A stretch of 64,000 nt of DNA. Origin: an uncultured Paracoccaceae bacterium. GTDB lineage: Bacteria; Pseudomonadota; Alphaproteobacteria; Rhodobacterales; Rhodobacteraceae. Positions within the stretch are counted from its first letter, which is position 1. The number at the start of each line of letters is the position of its first letter. The notes under the pieces are model-generated. The model was given only the letters and a program-made list of their open reading frames with translations. It ran no database searches and was not told where the DNA came from. Positions 8,104 through 18,282 of the stretch are shown piece after piece. The position numbers and the translations under genes are program-made. The stretch is taken from NCBI GenBank assembly GCA_947489445.1, contig CANLDN010000003.1, forward strand, positions 372,001 to 436,000, read 5' to 3'.

Positions 8104-9123
8104 ATGAACTTCAAGAAAACCCTTATGAGCGCTGTGGCCGGTGTCGCCTTGATGACAGGTGCGACCCAGGCGGTTGCGGGCGGCCATGGTGAAATTACGG
8201 TGGCCTATTTCCTTGAATGGCCAATGCCGTTTCAGTTTGCCAAGGTGAATGGCACGTATGACGAAGAAATGGGCGTCAAGGTCAACTGGGTCAGCTTCGA
8301 TAGCGGCACTGCGATGTCCGCGGCCATGGCATCCGGCGACGTACAGATCGCTGTCAGCCAGGGTGTACCACCTTTCGTGGTTGCAGCCTCTGCCGGTCAG
8401 GATTTGCAAATCCTTGATGTTGCTGTGTCCTATGCTGAAAACGACAACTGCGTTGTGTCATCAGGTCTTGAGATCGACAAAGACAGCGCCGATGAGCTGG
8501 CTGGCAAGAAAGTCGCCGTGCCGCTTGGCACCGCCGCCCATTACGGCTTCCTGCGTCAGATGGACCACTTCGGTGTTGATCTTGCCTCGCTTGATGTGGT
8601 CGACATGGCGCCTGCTGAAGGTGCGGCTGCACTGGCCCAAGGTCAGGTCGATATGTCCTGCGGTTGGGGTGGCGCGCTGCGCCGTATGAAAGAGCATGGC
8701 AATGTGCTGCTGACCGGTGCCGAGAAAGAAGAACTGGGCATTCTGGTGTTTGATGTGACTTCCGCACCTGCAGGGTTTGTAGCTGAAAATCCAGAGCTGG
8801 TGGCCAAGTTCCTTGAGGTGACTGCTGCGGCGAACGCCGCATGGAATGCTGGTGCCGTTTTGGGAGAGGTGCAGGACGTAATGCTGCCGGTCATCGCGAA
8901 TGATGCCGGTATGGATGTCGACGCAACCGCCGAAACAATGGCGACTTTTGTCTTTCCAAGCGTGAGTGACCAGCTGTCTGCCTCTTGGCTGGGCGGTGCG
9001 GCCCCTGATTTCATGAAAGGCGTGGCCGACGTCTTTGTTGAATCCGGGTCGATCCCATCATCGCTGGACAGCTATTCCGGCAACATCAACACTGGCCCAC
9101 TGGCCGCTGCAAACGCGATGTAA
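8104..9123 (+). CDS. tauA: Taurine ABC transporter, periplasmic binding protein
   Basis: 339 residues with a Sec signal peptide (MNFKKTLMSAVAGVALMTG, cleavage near AVAGG). It belongs to the TauA/SsuA/NMT1-like binding proteins: GEITVAYFLEWPMPFQFAK opens the mature part, and DVQIAVSQGVPPFVVAASAG forms part of the ligand cleft. It should capture taurine for TauBC. GGGAG 7 nt upstream fixes the start. It is first in tauABC and is followed by a strong hairpin before tauB, typical of binding proteins made in excess. Confidence 0.92.
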   Translation: MNFKKTLMSAVAGVALMTGATQAVAGGHGEITVAYFLEWPMPFQFAKVNGTYDEEMGVKVNWVSFDSGTAMSAAMASGDVQIAVSQGVPPFVVAASAGQDLQILDVAVSYAENDNCVVSSGLEIDKDSADELAGKKVAVPLGTAAHYGFLRQMDHFGVDLASLDVVDMAPAEGAAALAQGQVDMSCGWGGALRRMKEHGNVLLTGAEKEELGILVFDVTSAPAGFVAENPELVAKFLEVTAAANAAWNAGAVLGEVQDVMLPVIANDAGMDVDATAETMATFVFPSVSDQLSASWLGGAAPDFMKGVADVFVESGSIPSSLDSYSGNINTGPLAAANAM

Positions 9124-9131
9124 GGCATATC

Positions 9132-9167
9132 GGTTGGCGCGGGGACCCCTCGCGCCAACCCCTTTTT
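9132..9167 (+). terminator. Intercistronic terminator/attenuator between tauA and tauB
   Basis: GGTTGGCGCG, a 9-nt loop, CGCGCCAACC, then CCTTTTT. It is a perfect 10-bp stem with a short T-run placed between two genes of one operon, so it probably ends most transcripts after tauA and protects their 3' ends. Confidence 0.8.
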
Positions 9168-9226
9168 ATTCCTGACGATGTTTGCCAACGCGCAAGTATT
9201 CTCAGGAATAACAAACGGGGCGGGAT

Positions 9227-10030
9227 ATGTCGGGACTACAATTAGACAAACTCTCTATGCGGTTCGATTTGCCGAATGGGTCATCTGTGCAGGCGCTTCA
9301 AGATGTCTCCATCGACCTCAAAGCGGGAGAACTGATGTCGGTGCTGGGCCCATCTGGTTGCGGTAAGACGACACTTTTGAACATCGTTGCAGGGTTTCTG
9401 GCCCCCACGGCGGGCAACATCGTCCTGAATGGCAAAAAGGTGCATGGCCCCGGCCCCGAACGCGGGATGGTGTTTCAGCAGGGCGCATTGTTTGAGTGGA
9501 TGAGCGTGCGTGAAAATGTTGGTTTCGGTCCATCCATGAAAGGGATGCCCAAGGGCGAGAAATCTAAGATCGTCGATCACCTGCTCGATGTGGTTGGTTT
9601 GCAGGACTTCAAGGAAAAGGCAGTTTATGAGCTGTCTGGCGGGATGCAGCAACGTGTGGCACTGGCCCGTTGTCTGGCAAATGATCCTGATGTCATCCTG
9701 ATGGATGAACCGCTCGGCGCGCTTGACGCGCTGACCCGCGAAAAGATGCAAGGGCTTGTGCTCAAGCTGTGGAAGGAAACCGGCAAGACGATCATCCTGA
9801 TCACCCATTCGGTTGAAGAGGCGTTATTGCTGGGCGAACGCCTGATCGTCATGGCCCCGCGGCCCGGTCGTATCCACACCGAATACCGTCTGCCGTTCGC
9901 AGAAATGGGCGTAGGTCAGGACCTGCGCGAGGTTAAGAAGCACCCCAAATTCGGTGAAACTCGCGAGGAAATCCTCGGCATGATCTGGGATATGGAAGAA
10001 GAAATCATGGGCCGGCAGGAGAGCGCATAA
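9227..10030 (+). CDS. tauB: Taurine ABC transporter, ATP-binding protein
   Basis: 267 residues, standard length. Walker A GPSGCGKTT near residue 42, Q-loop QQGALFEWMSV, signature LSGGMQQRVALARCL near 140, Walker B VILMDEPLGALDA near 160 and the H-loop in ILITHSVEEAL. This is the NitT/TauT/SsuB family of import ATPases. Its stop codon overlaps the tauC start by one base (TAATG), so the two are coupled. It energises uptake of taurine bound by TauA. Confidence 0.92.
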   Translation: MSGLQLDKLSMRFDLPNGSSVQALQDVSIDLKAGELMSVLGPSGCGKTTLLNIVAGFLAPTAGNIVLNGKKVHGPGPERGMVFQQGALFEWMSVRENVGFGPSMKGMPKGEKSKIVDHLLDVVGLQDFKEKAVYELSGGMQQRVALARCLANDPDVILMDEPLGALDALTREKMQGLVLKLWKETGKTIILITHSVEEALLLGERLIVMAPRPGRIHTEYRLPFAEMGVGQDLREVKKHPKFGETREEILGMIWDMEEEIMGRQESA

Positions 10031-11364
10031 TGGAACTATTTCGCGATCTCGGCGGTGAGCTGTTGGCGGTACTCACCACGCTTCTGACAGCAGCGCCTTA
10101 TATCATTGGCTACGTTCTTTTGATCCTGCTGACCATGATCATCTGGTCCTTTATCAAACGGATGCTGACACCGAAACATGACTACAGCTCACTGAAAACA
10201 GTGACATTCGGCGATGAAAGCGCTGTGACCTCAAATTCAGTCGCATCGGTGGTGTCCATCGTGTTGATCTTTGTGCTTTGGGGGGCGTTTACCGGCTCCA
10301 AGCTGTTGCCCGGGTTTATGCATGCGCCCGGTCCGTTTGTCGGTGAGGGGTCGTTCACTTACACGATCACAACGCCTTCAGGCGAAACGGATGATGCGAC
10401 CGTTTCGGTTCTGGTCCACCCCGCCACGGTCGAAACGGCGGCCCCTGAGGTCGAACCAGGTGACGGCATCGCAAAGAACGACAGCACGGCCATTGGCAGC
10501 TATCGCAGTCAGCTTTTGCGTGTTGATCGCAATGATGAAATGGGCCGAGGCGAAGAAACCTTTATCACTGCCGTAAATGATGAACCCATCGCGCCCGGCG
10601 GTGAGGTGCAGGTCAGCTTTGGTACTGTGGCCATGTCCGACAAGGGCACGTTGAACATCATGCCCGCCACGGGCATTCAGATGGAACCGATCTGGTTACC
10701 AGCGCCAGAGGCGGTTTGGACCCGTCTGACTGAAATAGCGACTGTCGGTTACCGCAATTCGACATTGGCCGAACATCTTGGCTATTCCCTGTTCCGGGTC
10801 ATTGTGGGCTTTATTCTGGGTGCGTTGGTGGGGATTCCGCTCGGTTATGCCATGGGCCTGTCAAACTGGTTCCGAGGCTGGTTTGACCCGATTGTGGAAT
10901 TCATGCGCCCTGTGCCACCTTTGGCACTGATCCCCTTGGTTATTATCTGGGCGGGCATTGGTGAGGTGGGCAAAATCATCCTGCTCTTCCTGGCCGCACT
11001 CTGGATCATGGCCATCGCGGCGCGGTCTGGCGTGTCCGGCGTGCGCATTTCCAAGGTGCATGCGGCCTACAGCCTTGGCGCGTCCAAATGGCAAATCATG
11101 CGCCATGTCATCATCCCCAACTCCTTGCCGGAAATCTTTACCGGGGCCCGTGTGGCGATGGGCGTTTGCTGGGGCACGGTTGTGGCCGCCGAACTTGTCG
11201 CTGCTGAAAAGGGGGCGGGCATGATGATCATGGTCGCGTCCAAATTCCAAAGCACCGACATCGTGCTGATGGGGATCATCTTGATCGGCATTATCGGTTT
11301 TACCATCGACATGCTGATGCGCTGGGCTGAACGTATCTTGGTCCCTTGGAAAGGCAAAGGTTAA
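10030..11364 (+). CDS. tauC: Taurine ABC transporter permease with a long N-terminal extension
   Basis: 444 residues, against about 250-280 for ordinary TauC/SsuC. Residues ~225-444 are a complete permease with about six membrane segments and the EAA loop (GASKWQIMRHVIIPNSLPEIF, split GASKWQIMRHV / IIPNSLPEIF). The extra part has membrane segments at about 12-40 and 72-92, then ~130 residues predicted outside the membrane. That part includes FTYTITTPSGETDDATVSV, which resembles a beta-sandwich strand pair of bacterial Ig/cadherin-like domains. The reading frame is uninterrupted, so this is a real fusion. The extension may help dock TauA or sense ligand; that is inference. Confidence 0.9.
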   Translation: MELFRDLGGELLAVLTTLLTAAPYIIGYVLLILLTMIIWSFIKRMLTPKHDYSSLKTVTFGDESAVTSNSVASVVSIVLIFVLWGAFTGSKLLPGFMHAPGPFVGEGSFTYTITTPSGETDDATVSVLVHPATVETAAPEVEPGDGIAKNDSTAIGSYRSQLLRVDRNDEMGRGEETFITAVNDEPIAPGGEVQVSFGTVAMSDKGTLNIMPATGIQMEPIWLPAPEAVWTRLTEIATVGYRNSTLAEHLGYSLFRVIVGFILGALVGIPLGYAMGLSNWFRGWFDPIVEFMRPVPPLALIPLVIIWAGIGEVGKIILLFLAALWIMAIAARSGVSGVRISKVHAAYSLGASKWQIMRHVIIPNSLPEIFTGARVAMGVCWGTVVAAELVAAEKGAGMMIMVASKFQSTDIVLMGIILIGIIGFTIDMLMRWAERILVPWKGKG

Positions 11365-11402
11365 GGCTTTCCAAAGCTCACCTTCGATGAAGCAAAACAG
11401 AT

Positions 11403-11434
11403 AAGGCAAAGGGCGCATAACCCTTTGCCTTTCG
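11403..11434 (+). terminator. Strong terminator after tauC
   Basis: AAGGCAAAGGG, 7-nt loop, CCCTTTGCCTT then TTC: an 11-bp perfect stem 38 nt after the tauC stop. It separates tauABC from the HpsN-like gene that follows in the same direction. Confidence 0.8.
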
Positions 11435-11481
11435 TCATGCAGCGACCCTAATTCAGCATATTGGAACAAGGGGGTTATCTC

Positions 11482-12780
11482 GTGGCTGAATATCTTAAGC
11501 GCGCGTCGCGCACCGCCGAGGGCGACCATGCTGACGTCAGCATCATGGTCCGTGAATTACTGGATGAAATCACCACGGGCGGCGAAGATGCAGCCACAGC
11601 AATGGCCCGCCGATTTGACAAATGGGAGGGTGAGGCCATCGTCTCGCGGGCGGCGCTGGATCGTGCCATTGCCCAAGTGCCCGAACAGACCAAGGCTGAT
11701 ATCCAATTCGCAGCGGGAAATATTCGTCGTTTCGCCGATGCCCAACGCCAAACGATCACAGATATGGAACTTGAGATCCTGCCCGGTCTTATTGCAGGTC
11801 AGCGCCAGATTCCGGTTGCCGCCACAGGCTGCTATGTCCCCGGCGGACGCTATGCCCATATCGCCAGTGCGATGATGACGATCACAACGGCCAAGGCGGC
11901 TGGCGTGAAACACATCACGGCCTGTTCCCCGCCATCTGGCGCAGAGGGTATTCCGCCCGCGATCCTTTATGCGATGGATCTGTGCGGTGCGGATGTGATC
12001 CTGAACATGGGCGGTGTGCAGGCTGTTGCTGCAATGGCCAAAGGGTTGTTCGGCCTGCCGCGTGCTGATGTGCTGGTCGGCCCCGGTAACCAGTTTGTGG
12101 CCGAGGCCAAACGCATCCTCTTTGGTGAGGTGGGCATCGATATGGTCGCCGGTCCAACGGACTCTCTTGTACTTGCCGACAGCAATGCGGATCCGGCCTT
12201 TGTCGCGGCAGACCTTGTTGGTCAGGCGGAACACGGGCCCAATTCGCCGGTCTGGCTGGTGACAGACAGTCGCGCCTTAGCCGAAGATGTCATGTCCCGC
12301 ATCGACGCGCTGATCGCAGACCTGCCAGAGCTGAACGCCAAAAGCGCAGAGGCCGCTTGGCGCGATTATGCTGAAGTTGTGCTTTGCGCGGATCGCGAAG
12401 AGATGGCGAAAGTTTCTGATCAGATGGCGCCGGAACACCTGCATGTGCAATGCGGCGATTTGGATTGGTGGCTGGAGGCATTGACGGCTTATGGTTCTTT
12501 GTTCTTGGGCGAGGAAACCACGGTTGCGTTTGGCGATAAGGCGTCTGGCCCCAACCATGTGCTGCCAACATCGGGCGCTGCCCGCTACACGGGCGGTTTA
12601 TCGGTTGGGAAGTTTATGAAGACCGTCACCTGGCAACGCGCGACCCGTGATGCGGCCAAGCCCTTGGCCGAGGCGACCGCGCGTATTTCCCGCATCGAGG
12701 GGATGGAAGGCCACGCGCGCACAGCAGATATCCGATTGGCAAAGTATTTTCCGGATCAGGAATTCGATTTGGGCGCTTGA
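11482..12780 (+). CDS. HpsN-like dehydrogenase (histidinol dehydrogenase homolog, probable sulfonate/DHPS dehydrogenase)
   Basis: 432 residues from GTG 11482 (VAEYLKRASRT), with AAGGGGG 7 nt upstream; a TTG at 11461 is in frame but unsupported. It is a HisD-fold NAD-dependent zinc alcohol dehydrogenase: GCYVPGGRYAHIASAMM, LVGPGNQFVAEAKRILFG, AGPTDSLVLAD, the Q-H pair in GQAEHGPNSPVWL, and HVLPTSGAARYTGGLSV. The YLKRAS start and overall sequence resemble HpsN, the 2,3-dihydroxypropanesulfonate 3-dehydrogenase of Ruegeria and Cupriavidus, more than histidine-pathway HisD. No other his gene is near, and tauABC is directly upstream, so a role in C3 sulfonate oxidation is plausible. True HisD function is the alternative. 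Confidence 0.72.
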   Translation: MAEYLKRASRTAEGDHADVSIMVRELLDEITTGGEDAATAMARRFDKWEGEAIVSRAALDRAIAQVPEQTKADIQFAAGNIRRFADAQRQTITDMELEILPGLIAGQRQIPVAATGCYVPGGRYAHIASAMMTITTAKAAGVKHITACSPPSGAEGIPPAILYAMDLCGADVILNMGGVQAVAAMAKGLFGLPRADVLVGPGNQFVAEAKRILFGEVGIDMVAGPTDSLVLADSNADPAFVAADLVGQAEHGPNSPVWLVTDSRALAEDVMSRIDALIADLPELNAKSAEAAWRDYAEVVLCADREEMAKVSDQMAPEHLHVQCGDLDWWLEALTAYGSLFLGEETTVAFGDKASGPNHVLPTSGAARYTGGLSVGKFMKTVTWQRATRDAAKPLAEATARISRIEGMEGHARTADIRLAKYFPDQEFDLGA

Positions 12781-12807
12781 CCTTCCCGTGACTGTAACCC
12801 CTATATA
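12777..12807 (+). promoter_or_regulatory. Predicted CueR-type copA promoter with 19-bp spacer
   Basis: TTGACC (12777-12782) and TATATA (12802-12807) are separated by 19 bp, the over-long spacing typical of promoters controlled by MerR/CueR proteins. The spacer begins TTCCC, like the ACCTTCC arm of CueR operators, although the second arm is degenerate. The -35 overlaps the last codon of the upstream gene. copA starts 29 bp after the -10 element. Confidence 0.6.
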
Positions 12808-12835
12808 GGGTGCCAGTGCAACGGAAGGGCGTGCC

Positions 12836-15261
<2,426 letters not shown>

Positions 15262-15265
<4 letters not shown>

Positions 15266-15660
15266 ATATTGGGGACGTGGCAGCGCAGACGGGGCTGCCT
15301 GCAAAGACCATTCGGTACTACGAAGATATCGGACTGGTGACGCCACAGCGTAGCGCAAATGGCTACCGGGTTTTCCGTGAAAGTGACGCGCATAAACTGG
15401 CGTTTCTGGGGCGCGCCCGCGCATTGGGGTTTTCGATTGACGACTGCCGTAACCTGTTGATGTTATGGGAGGATCGTAGCCGCGCAAGCGCCGATGTCAG
15501 GGCGATTGCCAAGGAGCACCTGACCGAAATCGAAACCAAGATCGCGGGGCTTGAGGCGATGCGCGATACGTTGGCAGAACTGGTGCGTGATTGCGCCGGG
15601 GACAACCGTCCGGACTGTCCGATCTTGCGCGGGTTGGAAGGTGTCACGAAATCGTCCTGA
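15262..15660 (+). CDS. cueR: Cu(I)-responsive MerR-family regulator
   Basis: 132 residues. N-terminal winged helix [20 protein letters not shown] with the MerR recognition pattern, central coiled-coil dimer helix and the C-terminal metal loop C-x7-C (CAGDNRPDC), as in CueR. It would sense cytosolic Cu(I) and activate copA by realigning the long-spacer promoter upstream. Overlaps the end of copA by 4 nt. Confidence 0.92.
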
Positions 15661-15722
15661 TGCTGCCTTGAGGTTGTGTTTTTTGCGCGTAACATTCGAC
15701 CGGTGCAACGACGGAATGAGTG

Positions 15723-16406
15723 ATGCGTATCTTGAAGGTGCTTCTGATTGGCCTGCTAGTGGGCATGGTGGTTTGCGCCGCTCTGCTGCCTGAAAACGCG
15801 CAAAAGGTTCAAATCCTTGATGGGATCGGGAAAGGCATCTTTGCGACATTTGGTGTGATGATGCTGGGCTACGTGATCCGTTTGCGGCGGTTTTTGCGCC
15901 AACGCAACCGCGTCCCGCTTGATTTTCGCCCGATCAGGAAACCTGTTGTCGTAGATGGTTCGAACGTGATGCATTGGGGCGGTGATCCGTCGCTGAACGT
16001 GTTGAGTAAGGTGTTGAAAGAATTGGAAATTCGCGGCTACGACCCGCTTGTATATTTCGACGCGAATGTTGGCTATAAGCTGTTCGATAAACATATGTGC
16101 AGCGCCGATATGGCCGATCAGTTGGGGCTGCAAACATCGCAGGTGGTCAATGCGCCAAGCCGGACGCCAGCCGATGCAATTCTGCTGGAACGGGCCATGA
16201 AGGATAATTTGCGGGTGGTGACCAACGACCGTTTCCTTGATTGGAAATCGCAATTTCCCAAGGTGGGAGAGCGGGGGTTTCTGGTGAAAGGCATTTGGAA
16301 AGAAGGCAATGTGATCCTGCTTGGCCTTGGTCGCGGCGCGGGGGCGCGCAACGTTCGCAGGTCGCAGGGGCTGTCTGCCGGGGCGGAACAGCGAATCGCG
16401 AGTTAA
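15723..16406 (+). CDS. Membrane-anchored NYN / Zc3h12a-like ribonuclease domain protein
   Basis: 227 residues from ATG 15723. Two hydrophobic helices (residues ~3-22 and ~37-52) are followed by a PIN-superfamily NYN domain. The diagnostic start VVVDGSNVMHWGGDPSLN contains the catalytic aspartate and Asn, then PLVYFDANVGYKL, the acidic pair in TPADAILLERA and VVTNDRFLDWKSQFP. These match the RNase Zc3h12a-like family (PF11977-type). An RNA endonuclease at the inner membrane is the likely role. It follows cueR by 62 nt in the same direction but has no obvious copper link. Confidence 0.75.
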   Translation: MRILKVLLIGLLVGMVVCAALLPENAQKVQILDGIGKGIFATFGVMMLGYVIRLRRFLRQRNRVPLDFRPIRKPVVVDGSNVMHWGGDPSLNVLSKVLKELEIRGYDPLVYFDANVGYKLFDKHMCSADMADQLGLQTSQVVNAPSRTPADAILLERAMKDNLRVVTNDRFLDWKSQFPKVGERGFLVKGIWKEGNVILLGLGRGAGARNVRRSQGLSAGAEQRIAS

Positions 16407-16537
16407 GGCGTTACTTTGCGGGGTTTTTGGCGATGCAGAATGCATACAGAACCTATGCAGAAACCATGCGCATGATCATACATACATGGCTTGGATTAAT
16501 GCAGCGCGCGGTCGAAGTGTGAATGCGCGGTTAAGGT

Positions 16538-17002
16538 TTAGGCCAAATCGCCGGGGCCCAGCCGGAAGGCCTTGCCAAAGCCGCCGTTGAGGTGGATTTC
16601 AAGCGGGGTCAGCCGGAACATCAGGAAATCGGTGAAATCGTAGTAGAGCCGCGCCTTGGGGATCGCCGTTAGCCAAGTGTCCTTTTGCGCGGCTTTGTCG
16701 ACCTGGGTTGCGGAGCAGATCAGCGTCATGCGCGGATGGGTGAGCGGGTCGCCCTTGTCGCCCGGTTCGCCGATCAGGGCCGCGCAGGCCGGGGTGGCTT
16801 GCAGGGCGCTGGTGTGGGTGGACAAGGTCGAGATCAGCGTGAGCAGTGCGGTGCCATCCCAAAGCATTGCGACGCGGGCAACATAAGGGCTGCCGTTTGG
16901 CAGGGTAACGGCGAGGGCGCCGAAGCGGGCTTTGGTCAGCAGGTCGCGGGCCAGCGCCCTTGCGTCATCATCGGTGGGATTGATGGGGTCGCGTTTTGTC
17001 AT
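16538..17002 (-). CDS. Pyridoxamine 5'-phosphate oxidase-like / HugZ-family protein
   Basis: 154 residues forming one FMN-binding split beta-barrel. Seen: AVTLPNGSPYVARVAMLWDG at the N-terminus, LIGEPGDKGDPLTHPRMTL in the middle and LNGGFGKAFRLGPGDL at the end, the last two characteristic of HugZ-type haem-utilisation and related proteins. It lacks the long C-terminal haem-degradation domain of full HugZ. Function could be flavin- or haem-linked; substrate unknown. It starts 1 nt after the stop of the upstream secreted-protein gene. Confidence 0.7.
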   Translation of the reverse strand: MTKRDPINPTDDDARALARDLLTKARFGALAVTLPNGSPYVARVAMLWDGTALLTLISTLSTHTSALQATPACAALIGEPGDKGDPLTHPRMTLICSATQVDKAAQKDTWLTAIPKARLYYDFTDFLMFRLTPLEIHLNGGFGKAFRLGPGDLA

Positions 17003-17003
17003 C

Positions 17004-17432
17004 TCAGGACAGCTGATCCGCGGGGCAGTCGCGAAAGGCTTTGATGGCTGGGGCGATCCCGGTCAGCGGCATAGTCAGGAACGTGTTGCCTGATGCGCCC
17101 ATTGCCATGGTGTTGAACTCCAACCCGTTCAGGACATTGCCAAAGCCACGATCCTTGACCGTCAGGCTGCGGCCATCGGGGCTGAGGATGTGCCGGTCGG
17201 TTTGAATAGCGATGGAACGACCGCCATCAAAGGCCATGCCGAAGACCGGGGCGTCGGGCCACTGGCCGTCGTTCAGGGTCAGGGTGATCGTGTATTCGGG
17301 CAGGGAGGCGTCATAGGTGACGGTCATTTCGCCCGCATCGGTCGCATTTGTCAGCGTGCAGATCGGGGCGGAGGAAAACTCCCACGCGGCGGCGGGGGAG
17401 GTAAGGAGGGTGAGGGCGAGAGCGAGGCGCAT
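17004..17432 (-). CDS. Predicted exported protein of unknown function
   Basis: 142 residues from ATG 17432, which gives a clean Sec signal peptide MRLALALTLLTSPAAA-WEF. The longer in-frame start at 17486 would bury it. The mature part is beta-rich (EMTVTYDASLPEYTITLTLND, split after 20) and has two cysteines (in ICTLTN and DCPAD) that could form a disulfide. I do not recognise a family. It lies 1 nt upstream of the HugZ-like gene, so the two are probably one operon. Confidence 0.6.
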   Translation of the reverse strand: MRLALALTLLTSPAAAWEFSSAPICTLTNATDAGEMTVTYDASLPEYTITLTLNDGQWPDAPVFGMAFDGGRSIAIQTDRHILSPDGRSLTVKDRGFGNVLNGLEFNTMAMGASGNTFLTMPLTGIAPAIKAFRDCPADQLS

Positions 17433-17802
17433 GGGAGTGAAGTAGCTGAGGTTTGCGCATCGGCAAGTTTTGAGGATGGTGCGCATGAACGCGCACCCTA
17501 CGAGCCCCGCCTTGGACAGATGCGGGTTATGCCAGTGGTCGACCGAGGGGTGCGCGCCGTCAAGGAAATGATCCGGGGGATCATTTCAGGCAAGCACGAG
17601 CGAAGCCCGGGGTAAGCATGGAGTAAGCAATGAGGGTAGTGCCCGAACCGAGGGGCAGGAAGCGAAGCGCCCGCCCCGTGGGGGCGGTTCGGGCGCTGCC
17701 CGGCCTATCAGCCGGGCGGGAGCTTGCCGCCAAGTTCATATCAGATCAATTACCTACGAACCGGCGCGCATGAACTCAGCCTTGTGCTTGTTATGGACAA
17801 GC
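17433..17802. repeat. Gene-free stretch packed with palindromes
   Basis: About 370 bp with no credible gene. It holds several perfect inverted repeats: GGTGCGC/GCGCACC (17478-17497), GAAATGATCC-ggg-GGATCATTTC (17565-17587), GCCCGAACC/GGTTCGGGC (17641-17693, long structured hairpin) and GCCCGGC/GCCGGGC (17698-17717). The GGTGCGC palindrome resembles repeats I associate with Rhodobacterales intergenic regions. It lies between two genes that are both transcribed leftward. Confidence 0.6.
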
Positions 17803-18282
17803 TCATGACAACTTCTCTAGAAGTTCTTCCAATGTCAGAACTTCTAGTTGCGAGCAAGCGATATCAGCCTTTTCTTTGATGCGTCCGTCTGAAGTTACAA
17901 ACACATTGGCCTGATATTTTTCAGCCTCAAAAACATGATCAGCGTCAGCATCATGCTTGCCTGACTGCGCGTTTCCTCTGAATATTTCTCTAAGCGCAGC
18001 ATGTCGCGTTTTTTCGATTGGATTCAGCTCCACGCTTATTGTGAAAACGTCGGGGGCGAGCTTCTTCACAATATCGGGTGTGTTTGGGTGGTCTACTTCG
18101 TCCAAAACGCCTTTTGGCATTAGAATGATGACTTCTCCATCGACTTCCAGGTCGAGCAAACGTTGGCGCGAAACCGGTTCTGCTTTTGGAAGTTGATCAA
18201 TTGCGTTATTGTCAAAGAACACGGTGACGGGGTAGCTTAACTTTGCTTTTGAGGTTGCACGCCGTCGCCGTTGTTCCATCAT
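17803..18282 (-). CDS. PIN-like domain protein coupled to uvrB
   Basis: 159 residues. A PIN-like nuclease fold is suggested by acidic residues at the expected places: [13 protein letters not shown] near residue 20, [12 protein letters not shown] near 60, [15 protein letters not shown] near 110 and [13 protein letters not shown] near 130. The ATG overlaps the uvrB stop (ATGA), which implies translation coupled to uvrB. No antitoxin-like partner gene is adjacent. It may be an RNase or DNA-repair-associated nuclease, but this is only inferred; the family match is by motif, not by search. Confidence 0.6.
   Translation of the reverse strand: MMEQRRRRATSKAKLSYPVTVFFDNNAIDQLPKAEPVSRQRLLDLEVDGEVIILMPKGVLDEVDHPNTPDIVKKLAPDVFTISVELNPIEKTRHAALREIFRGNAQSGKHDADADHVFEAEKYQANVFVTSDGRIKEKADIACSQLEVLTLEELLEKLS

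Noticed and set aside
17803..18282. Toxin-antitoxin system at the PIN-like gene
   Set aside because: No antitoxin-like partner on either side; the only coupled gene is uvrB.
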